Source: Paraburkholderia acidicola (GTDB lineage: Bacteria > Pseudomonadota > Gammaproteobacteria > Burkholderiales > Burkholderiaceae). From it: a DNA stretch of 64,000 nucleotides. Below the pieces are notes generated by a model. That model did no database searches. It saw only the letters and a program-made list of their open reading frames with translations, and was not told where the DNA came from. Every line of letters starts with the position of its first letter. The stretch's first letter is position 1. Location: the NCBI RefSeq assembly GCF_002362315.1, contig NZ_MTZV01000001.1, positions 495,325 through 559,324 of the forward strand, read 5' to 3'. Made by a program: the position numbers and the translations under genes. Below, in pieces: positions 50,901 to 58,900 of the stretch.

Positions 50901-52903
50901 CCCTTCGGACGACCCGTCGAGCCCGACGTATAGATCACGTATGCGAGGTTCGCGCCGTGTAGTGGCACCCCCGGATTGCTGTCGGTGTAACCCGTCACGT
51001 CCAGTGTGTCCAGGTCGATCCGGCGCACGCCTTCTACTTCCGGTAACACAATGCCGCGCTGGCACAGCAGCAGACCCAGGCCGCTATCGGCCTGCATGTA
51101 CGCGAGGCGGTCGGCCGGGTACGACGGGTCCAGCGGCACATACGCCGCGCCCGCCTTCATGATCGCCAGCAGCGCGACGACCAGTTCCACCGAGCGCTCC
51201 GCGGCGACGCCCACCTTCGCCTCGACACCGATGCCCTGCTGCATCAGCCAGTGCGCGAGACGGTTCGCCCGTGCGTTCAGCTCGCCATAGCTCAACGATG
51301 TCTCGCCGTATACCAGCGCTTCATCGTCGGGGTGTGCGTGTGCACGACGTTCGAACAGGCGGTGTACCGGCTGCCCGTATTCATATCGTTGCGGGTTGCG
51401 GCTCCAGCGGTCCAGTTCGTCGCGCTCGTCCTCGCCCGGCAGTACGATTGCATCCAGCGGTGTTCCGGTGTCTGTACCGGTGAACGCCTCCAGCAGCCGC
51501 TCATAGTGCTGCGCCATACGCCCGATGGTCTGCGCTCCGAACAGCTCGCGTGCGTAGGTGAATTCCACCGACAGCGTGCCGTCCGCTTCCTCGCGCGTAT
51601 CCAGCAGCAGCTCGAACTGCGCCATTGGATTCGCCAGCCGGTACGGCTCGATCGTCATCCCCGGCAGTTGCTGCAGCACCCGCCAGTCGCGGCGCTGGTG
51701 GTTGAACATCACCTGGAACAGTGGGCTGTGGCTCAGGCTGCGCTGCACGTGCAGCGCATCGACCAGCACGTCGAACGGCAGGTCCTGGTGTGACTGCGCA
51801 CCGAGGGTCGCTTCGCGTACCTGGGCCAGCAGACCGGACGCGTGTGTCGATGCATCCAGCCGGCTTGCCAGCACCTGCGTGTTCACGAAGAAGCCAATCA
51901 GCCCTTCGGTCTCGACCCGGTGACGGTTTGCCACCGGTACGCCCGTGCGCACTTCTGCCTGTCCGGTGTAGCGGTACAGCAATGCATGAAATGCGGCCAG
52001 CAGCACCGTGAACGGTGTCGCCGAGTTGCGCTGTGCCTGTGCACGCACTGCATCGGCGAGTGCTGCCGGCAGTGTGAAGCCATGACGTGCAGCGTGGAAC
52101 GAGGCGTGGGCCGGGCGCGGCGCATCGGTGGGCAGGGCCAGCACCGGGTGTTCGTCGCCGAGCATGCTGCGCCAGTACGTCAGTTGCCGTTCGCGCTCGC
52201 CTGCATCGAGCCACTCGCGCTGCCATGTCGCGTAGTCGGTGTACTGCACCGGCAGCGGCGCGAGCGTCAGCGGCTCGCCCAGCACCGCGGCGCGGTAGTG
52301 CGCTACCAGTTCATCGAGCAGCACCTGCACCGACCAGCCGTCCGAGACGATGTGATGCATCGACAGCACCAGCAGGTGTTCCTGTTCGGTCACACCATTC
52401 ACACCGTTCACGCTGAACAGCGCCACGCGCAGCAGCGGGCCGTGGGGCAGATCGAACGGTTCGCTGGCCAGTGCGCGGGCTGCGTCGTCCAGTGCCTCTT
52501 CTGCCAGCGATGCTTCGCGCCAGTCCAGTTCCACAGCCGGTTCGATACGCTGTTCGACACGGCCTGCATCGTCGGCGACGAAGCGCGTGCGCAGTACCTC
52601 ATGGCGCGCGACGATCGCCTCGAAGCTCGTGCGCAGCGCCGCTGCGTTCACTTCGCCCCGTAACCGCAGACCGCCTGCCACGTGATACGCACTGCTCTCC
52701 TGTGACAGCTGCCACAGGAACCATTGACGCTGCTGCGCGTAAGAGACCGGCAGCAACTGCCCCGCCGATCGGGTTCGCGACAAGATCGGCAACTGCGCCG
52801 GCGTCACGCCCTGCTCGACCATCTTTTGCCAGAACAACTGCCGCTTTTCCGGCGTCAGTTCGATGAAGCGCTCTGCAACGCGCTGTGCCTTGTCTTTTTC
52901 CAT
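44921..52903 (-). CDS. Nonribosomal peptide synthetase C-A(Ser)-PCP-E-C-A(Lys/Orn-like)-PCP
   Basis: A 2660-residue bimodular NRPS. Domains in order: C with HHIVSDG (residues 183-189); A with specificity code DVWHVSLID+K, close to the known serine code; PCP (GGDS, about 1053); epimerisation domain with HHLAVDAVSW (about 1240) and FNYLGQ; a second C (HHALLDG, about 1706), probably the DCL type; A with code DGEDHGTVT+K, whose acidic pocket suggests a basic side chain such as Lys or Orn; PCP (GGHS, about 2598). There is no thioesterase. Codes were read by eye against the GrsA-PheA positions. It starts 9 bases after the FAAL-NRPS gene. The first C-A block is nearly identical to that of the upstream NRPS. 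Confidence 0.93.
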   Translation of the reverse strand: MEKDKAQRVAERFIELTPEKRQLFWQKMVEQGVTPAQLPILSRTRSAGQLLPVSYAQQRQWFLWQLSQESSAYHVAGGLRLRGEVNAAALRTSFEAIVARHEVLRTRFVADDAGRVEQRIEPAVELDWREASLAEEALDDAARALASEPFDLPHGPLLRVALFSVNGVNGVTEQEHLLVLSMHHIVSDGWSVQVLLDELVAHYRAAVLGEPLTLAPLPVQYTDYATWQREWLDAGERERQLTYWRSMLGDEHPVLALPTDAPRPAHASFHAARHGFTLPAALADAVRAQAQRNSATPFTVLLAAFHALLYRYTGQAEVRTGVPVANRHRVETEGLIGFFVNTQVLASRLDASTHASGLLAQVREATLGAQSHQDLPFDVLVDALHVQRSLSHSPLFQVMFNHQRRDWRVLQQLPGMTIEPYRLANPMAQFELLLDTREEADGTLSVEFTYARELFGAQTIGRMAQHYERLLEAFTGTDTGTPLDAIVLPGEDERDELDRWSRNPQRYEYGQPVHRLFERRAHAHPDDEALVYGETSLSYGELNARANRLAHWLMQQGIGVEAKVGVAAERSVELVVALLAIMKAGAAYVPLDPSYPADRLAYMQADSGLGLLLCQRGIVLPEVEGVRRIDLDTLDVTGYTDSNPGVPLHGANLAYVIYTSGSTGRPKGVGNRHDALYNRLEWMQQAYGLQRGETVLQKTPFSFDVSVWEFFWPLMVGARLAVAAPGAHRDPAQLAAAIVAHRVSTLHFVPSMLQAFVASGHATRCTGVLRRIVCSGEALPAELQTRVFEVLPEVELHNLYGPTEAAIDVTSWQCRAEGGLAVPIGAPIAATQTWVLDAHMQPVPRGVAGELYLGGVGLARGYLGRPGLTAERFVPDPFDLEGRGARLYRTGDLVRWRADGVLDYLGRLDHQVKIRGFRIELGELEARLVELDGVREAVVIAHEGRLVAYVTPVTTTDAATEALDVAELKSQLARAVPDYMVPWRIVVLETLPLGVNGKVERRALPLPQAAGIDDSEKEAPQGETETQLAAIWSQLLNVAHIGRHDNFFDLGGDSILGLQIVARARQAGLVLSARQVFEQQTIAQLAACAIKADANTHDNMAASTRVELDGIVPLLPIQSWFFAQQMPQRHHWNQSVLLGSSTAPDLVHLEQALQALVAHHDCLRLRFEPNEPSHDGSAAWVQRYAHAEPAPLLHVENGVRAEDIEAYCDDAQRSLNLTNGPLVRATAFALDDGSWRLFMVIHHLAVDAVSWRVLLGDLQLACAQLAEGNPIALPPRTTSYQAFARQLHAAAQTPRLATQLDYWQALASVPASLPSTPRSEPTLKPVSATLRLDQHATRRLLQEAPAAYRTQINDLLLVALGRVLCRFAGHDALRIDLEGHGRDPQFGDADLSHTVGWFTTLYPVSLQPTGDLPTALKRIKENLRAVPDSGMGFGILKYLGTSQQRAALAAVTNADVVFNYLGQLDGTLSGDAQWQLASGRTGASQDEQSAVAHPLEVMGQVLDGELSLTLLHRRGDRYDAATLDTLARDLETELLAVIEHCTSGASGITPSDVPLAAIDQARLDALPVSASSVADLYPLAPMQTGIVFHSLLGEQPGAYVNQLRIDIDGLDCTRFRTAWEAVLARHDVLRTGFLQFDDAPRQWVARHVTLPFVEQDWRDRHDVAAALDTFASADIAAGFDIERPALWRLALIRTAERRHHFVWTFHHALLDGWSMAQLLAEVLRRYDGTTIDAVSDARPGRYRDFIAWLASRATAGDASSESWWRTQVARLDGPTLLGAALPTPHAEDVDAKNGRFGNETLAFDAGRTAQWTRFAKTQRVTLNTLVQAAWLLLLQRYTGQRAVTFGATVAGRPEALADAQRTLGLFINTIPVVAEPQPATTVAHWLEQIQQQGVAAREHEHVPLYEIQRWAQLEGGQPLFDSIVVFENYPVDDVLKSAAPQGLTFSNLQASEQTNYPLTLSVTHAQRTQPDAPAQGMGALQIDFAYARDVFDTVQIERIAAHLSNLLDAFAADPARSLADVPMLSAGEQTQLQNWGNAARAAFDPTPVHRRIAAQAGLRPDAEALVLGSESIDYDTLNRRANRIAHRLQAHGVGAESRVGVAIERSIDMIVALLAVLKAGAAYVPLDPAYPAERIAWMVTDSGIEFALTAPAAASVSAPEGVTTLDVTRCGDGQPDHDPQVPVHGEQLAYLIYTSGSTGRPKGVGITHAALAQHTGVSIDLFGLSNADRVLQFSTFNFDGFVEQVFPSLCSGAAVILRGPDLWSSERFLDEVETGRITVADLTTAYWNALAQDFAVNPRAASACASLRRVHAGGEAMPADGVRAWRAAGLAHIDLANTYGPSEATVTATAFDCAPYLLPDAVVPAQISLGTPLAGRRLVVLDARLDPVPVGVAGELHIGGSLLARGYHRRPGLTAERFIADPFAAQPGGRLYRTGDIVRWNEQGTLDYLGRADHQVKVRGFRIELGEIEAQLLGMPEVREAAVVAREGAGGLRVLAYATLAKSGGVGSRIDGAGLRARLAGALPDYMVPSTIMVLDAMPLSPGGKLDRHALPVPAQDDRAQAFAAPQGDLEITLAQIWATVLGVETVGRQDTFFELGGHSLAAMQVQAALRRTLSLDAPLAVLMTNQSLHAVAQALAADSATAAPEGADASLMLDLMAQL
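49749..52744 (-). repeat. Duplicated serine C-A module, copy in the E-domain NRPS
   Basis: About 3.0 kb that is nearly identical to 53100-56095 at a constant offset of 3351 bases. It covers the whole C and A domains. Its borders fall in the PCP core (GGDS/GGNS) on one side and just before the conserved SYAQQRQWF start of the C domain on the other. Confidence 0.92.
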
Positions 52904-52912
52904 GAGTCTTGC

Positions 52913-55900
52913 TTATAGGGTGTCGAGGAAGGCATCGAGTTCGTCCAATGCCTGCTCGCCTGGGGTTGCATCGCGAGCGCGATCGATCAATACCGCCAGC
53001 GCCTCGATCGTCGGGGCTTCGAAAAGCGCGGCCAACGGTAAGGTCGCGTTCAGTTCGAGACCGATGCGGGCGTTCAGACGCACCGCCATCAACGAGTTAC
53101 CACCGAGGTCGAAGAAGTTGTCGTGTCGGCCGATGTGCTCGACGTTCAGCAGCTGCGACCAGATTGCGGCCAGTTGCGTTTCTGTTTCGCCCTGTGGTGC
53201 TTCCTTCGTGCTGTCGTCGGTGGCTGCTGCCTGTGGTAGCGGCAATGCGCGCCGCTCCACCTTGCCGTTCACGCCGAGCGGCAGCGTCTCCAGTGCCACG
53301 ATCCGCCACGGCACCATGTAGTCCGGCACCGCGCGTGCGAGCTGCGATTTCAGTTCTGCTACGTCCAGGGCTTCAGTTGCCGCGTCAGTTGTGGTCACCG
53401 GCGTCACATACGCTACCAGCCGCCCTTCGTGCGCAATCACCACCGCCTCACGCACGCCATCCAGTTCCACGAGCCGCGCTTCAAGCTCACCCAGTTCAAT
53501 CCGGAAGCCCCGGATCTTCACCTGATGATCCAGCCGACCCAGGTAGTCCAGTACGCCGTCCGCACGCCAGCGCACCAGGTCCCCCGTGCGGTACAGCCGC
53601 GCACCCCGACCTTCGAGGTCGAACGGGTCCGGTACGAAACGCTCCGCGGTCAGCCCGGGGCGCCCCAGATAACCACGCGCAAGCCCCACGCCCCCCAGGT
53701 ACAGTTCACCCGCCACCCCGCGCGGCACCGGCTGCATGTGCGCATCGAGCACCCACGTCTGCGTCGCCGCAATCGGCGTACCGATCGGCACCGCCAGCCC
53801 GCCCTCTGCACGACACTGCCACGACGTCACATCGATCGCCGCTTCGGTCGGTCCGTACAGGTTGTGCAGCTCCACCTCCGGCAGCACCTCGAACACCCGT
53901 GTCTGCAACTCGGCCGGCAGTGCCTCGCCACTGCACACGATGCGTCTGAGCACGCCCGTGCAGCGCGACGCATGGCCACTCGCGACGAACGCCTGTAGCA
54001 TCGACGGCACGAAGTGCAGCGTGCTCACCCGGTGCGTGACGATCGCCGCGGCCAGTTGCGCCGGATCGCGATGCGCGCCCGGTGCGGCCACGGCCAGACG
54101 TGCGCCCACCATCAGCGGCCAGAAGAATTCCCAGACCGACACGTCGAAGCTGAACGGGGTCTTCTGCAGCACCGTTTCGCCGCGTTGCAGGCCGTAGGCC
54201 TGCTGCATCCATTCGAGCCGGTTGTACAGCGCATCGTGACGGTTGCCCACGCCCTTCGGACGTCCCGTCGAGCCCGACGTGTAGATCACATACGCGAGGT
54301 TCGCGCCGTGCAACGGCACCGCCGGATTGCTGTTGGCGCAGCCTGTCACGTCCAGTGTGTCCAGGTCGATCCGGCGCACGCCTTCTACTTCCGGTAACAC
54401 AATGCCGCGCTGGCACAGCAGCAGACCCAGGCCGCTATCGGCCTGCATGTACGCGAGGCGGTCGGCCGGGTACGACGGGTCCAGCGGCACATACGCCGCG
54501 CCCGCCTTCATGATCGCCAGCAGCGCGACGACCAGTTCCACCGAGCGCTCCGCGGCGACGCCCACCTTCGCCTCGACACCGATGCCCTGCTGCATCAGCC
54601 AGTGCGCGAGACGGTTCGCCTGTGCGTTCAGTTCGCCATAGCTCAACGATGTCTCGCCGTACACCAGCGCTTCATCGTCGGGGTGTGCGTGTGCATGACG
54701 CTCGAACAGGCGGTGCACCGGCTGTGTGTACCTGTACTGTTGCGGGTTGCGGCTCCAGCGGTCCAGTTCGTCGCGTTCGTCCTCGCCCGGCAGCACGATT
54801 GCATCCAGCGGTGTGACGCTCCCCTCACCGGTGAACGCCTCCAGCAGCCGCTCATAGTGCTGCGCCATACGCCCGATGGTCTGTGCCCCGAACAGTTCGC
54901 GTGCGTAGGTGAATTCCACCGACAGCGTGCCGTCCGCTTCCTCGCGCGTATCCAGCAGCAGCTCGAACTGCGCCATTGGATTGGCCAGCCGGTACGGCTC
55001 GATCGTCATCCCCGGCAGTTGCTGCAGCACCCGCCAGTCGCGACGCTGGTGATTGAACATCACCTGGAACAGCGGACTGTGGCTCAGGCTGCGCTGCACG
55101 TGCAGCGCATCGACCAGCACGTCGAACGGCAGGTCCTGGTGCGACTGCGCACCCAGGGTCGCCTCGCGTACCTGGGTCAGTAGACCCGACGCGTTTGTCG
55201 ACGCATCGAGCCGGCTGGCCAGCACCTGCGTGTTCACGAAGAAGCCGATCAGCCCTTCGGTCTCGACCCGGTGACGGTTTGCCACCGGCACGCCCGTGCG
55301 TACTTCTGCCTGTCCGGTGTAGCGGTACAGCAATGCATGAAATGCGGCCAGCAGCACCGTGAACGGTGTCGCCGAGTTGCGCTGTGCCTGTGCACGCACT
55401 GCATCGGCGAGTGCTGCCGGCAGTGTGAAGCCATGACGTGCAGCGTGGAACGAGGCGTGGGCCGGGCGCGGCGCATCGGTGGGCAGGGCCAGCACCGGGT
55501 GTTCGTCGCCGAGCATGCTGCGCCAGTACGTCAGTTGCCGCTCGCGCTCGCCTGCGTCGAGCCACTCACGCTGCCATGTCGCGTAGTCGGTGTACTGCAC
55601 CGGCAGCGGCGCGAGCGTCAGCGGCTCGCCCAGCACCGCGGCGCGGTAGTGCGCTACCAGTTCATCGAGTAGCACCTGCACCGACCAGCCGTCCGAGACG
55701 ATGTGGTGCATCGACAGCACCAGCAGGTGTTCCTGCGCGTTCACACCATTCACACCGTTCACGCTGAACAGCGCCACGCGCAGCAGCGGGCCGTGGGTCA
55801 GATCGAACGGTTCGCTGGCCAGTGTGCGGGCTGCCTCGTCCAGTGCACCCTCTGCCAGCGATGCCTCGCGCCAGTCCAGTTCCACAGCCGGTTCGATGTG

Positions 55901-58900
55901 CTGTTCGACACGGCCTGCATCGTCGGCGACGAAGCGTGTGCGCAGTACCTCATGGCGCGCGACGATCGCCTCGAAGCTCGTACGCAGTGCCGCTGCGTTG
56001 ACTTCTCCCCGTAACCGCAGGCCACCTGCCACGTGATACGCGCTACTCTCCGGTGACAGTTGCCACAGGAACCACTGACGTTGCTGCGCGTAAGACGCTT
56101 CAGTGCACATGCGCGCGTTGTCAGGCAGCCGTCGAATCGTCGCTTCCGCCGGTGCAGCAGATGCGTCCGCACGCCTGTCGCCAGGCAACGCGCTCGCCGC
56201 GATTTCCGCCAGTGTGCGACGCTCGAACAGTTGCTTCGGTGTCACCTTCAGACCGGCCTTCTTCGCCTTCGCCACCACCTTCAACCCGAGGATCGAATCG
56301 CCACCCGCTTCGAAGAAATTCATCTCACGACCGAGCGTTGCCGCATCGACGCCGAGTACACCGGCCCAGATCTGCGCCAGCGCACTCTCCGCTGCGCCAC
56401 GAGGCGCGTCGATGCTGCCCGGATTCACGCGATAAGCCGTCGCTTCGGATAACTGTGCCAGCAATGCAGCGCGATCGAGCTTACCGTTCGCATTGAGCGG
56501 TAATTCGCGCAACACAAGCAGGTCGGCCGGCACCATGTAATCCGGCAGGCGCTGCGCGAGATCCGTCAGCACCGCGGCGCTATCGCACTCGCCGGTGACG
56601 AACGCGGCAAGGCGCTTGCCCGCTGCCGCATCGTGTGCAAGCACCGCGGCTGCGCGCACACCCTCGATGCCGAGCAGCACACGCTCGATCTCAGCAGGCT
56701 CGACGCGATAGCCGCGCACTTTCACCTGATCGTCGCTGCGGCCGAGGTAGCGGAGCGTACCGTCCGCATCGAGTTGCGCGAGATCGCCCGAGCGATAGAC
56801 GCGCGCGCCCGGCACGAACGGATCGGGAACAAAACGTTCGGCAGTGAGCTGCGCCCGGCCGTAATAACCGCGCGCAACACCCGGTCCACCCAGATACAGT
56901 TCGCCAGCCGTGCCCACCGGCACGCGGTTCATCCGCTCATCGAGCACATAGAGGCGCGCATTGGGTAACGGCATGCCGAGCGGCAGTCCTTCACCCGGAC
57001 GCTCGCCGCTAGCACGCGCATGCATCGCGACGCCGATCGTCGTTTCGGTCGGCCCGTAGTGATTGAAAATCCGGCATGCCGGTTTGAGCGCTTCGATACG
57101 CTCGAGCAGCGCAGCCGGTGTCGCCTCACCACCGAGTATCAGCGCCTGCGCCGGCAGCACGTCCTCTGCGCGGGCCGCCGACAGCAGCGCCGCGAGATGG
57201 CTCGGGACGATCTTCAGCACATCCACGCGATGTTGCGCCATGTACTGTGCAAACAGATCCGGCGTGAACGCGAGTTCCGGCGCGAGCAGATGCAGCGTGC
57301 GACCCGAGCACAGCGCGCCGAACAACACCGTGTGCCCAAGGTCGGCCGCCGGCGTCGACACCATGGCGAACGACGCGTCTGCGCCAGGCACCGCTGCGCC
57401 CAGCGTTTCGAGCAAGCCCTGGACGTAGTCCGCGAGCGCACGCTGGCTGATCACGACGCCTTTGGGTGTGCCTGTCGAGCCGGATGTGTAGATCAGATAC
57501 GCCGCACGCTCGCCATGCGGTGTGCGACGCACTACGTCACGTACGGCGTCGACGGCGGGAGCAAACACAAGTGGCAATGTGGTCGAGACGGCACCGGCAG
57601 TCGCCAGTTCCGCGGGACACGTGTTGGCATGCAGAATCGCAACCGCACCGCAGTCGGCGAGTTGCGCGGCAATCCGCGCGGCAGGCATCTGCGGATCGAG
57701 CGGCACCCAGGTGGCGCCTGCCTTGAACGCGGCCAGCATGCCAAGCACCTGTTCGGCCGACCGTCCCGCATAAACGCCGATACGCGCCTCGTCGGTCACG
57801 CCAGCCGCACGCAACTGGCACGCCAGTGCATCGGCGGCTGCGTCGAGTTCGGCGAAGCTCACTGTACGCTCGCGATCGTGCAACGCAATCTTGCCCGGCG
57901 CGCGTGCGACGCTGTCATTCCATAGCGTTAGCACATCGCCGGCGGGATAAGGACGCGACGTTCCCTGCTCTGCGCGTGAAACCGGTGTGTTGGGCAATTG
58001 CGCAAGTTCGGTGTCGGGTGCATCGACGAGCGCTGCTGCCAGCGCTTCGAACAGGTTCGCAAAGCGGTTCGCGAAATCGACGTTGAATACCGCGTCGTCA
58101 TAGGCGAGAAGGCATTCGATGCCTGCCTTGTCCGTTGCGTTATCTGTTGCGTTGTCCGTGAAATCGAGGGCGAGGTCGAAGTGCGGCGTCTCGTTCAACA
58201 GCACGGTCAATTGCGTATCGAGTGGCGCAAACGCATCGCGCAGGAACGGCCGCTGCTCGGTCAGCTTGACCTGGAAAAGCGCTTCATCGCCACGCGCGCG
58301 GTTAGGGAGTAATGCACTGACGAGACGATCGAACGGTACATCCTGATGCTCATGCGCCGCGAGCACCACTTCGCGCGCCATGTCGACGAGCGTATGCAGA
58401 CTATCGTGCACATCGACCTGCATGCGTAGTACCTGCATGCTGATGCAATAGCCGACCATCGATTGCGTCTCGGCATGCCGGCGGCTCGATAGCGGCGCGC
58501 CGACGCGGATATCGTGCTTGCCGCTCAGACGGTGCAAAGCAACATTGAAGACTGCCAGCATCGTCATGAAGAGCGAGGCATTGCGCTGCTCGCCGAAACG
58601 CTTGAGCCTCGTTGCGGTGTGTTCCGGCAATCTGAAAACCAGGCTGTGCTGCCGGCCAGTACGGTCTGCGTGCGCGGTAGCGGGCCGCTCGAACAGTCTC
58701 GCCGCGGTGGCAGCATCGCCGTCGGTGGCAAGTTGCGTGCGCCAGTACGCAAGCTGACGCGTGAGCGTTGCGTCGTCGAGTGTCGTGTGTTCCCACGCGG
58801 CGAAATCCGCGTATTGAAGCGGCGATGAGTGGGCGCCGACGATCTCCGTAGCACCATCGATCTGCGCACGATAGGCCGCCGCCAGCGACGCCAGCAGCAG

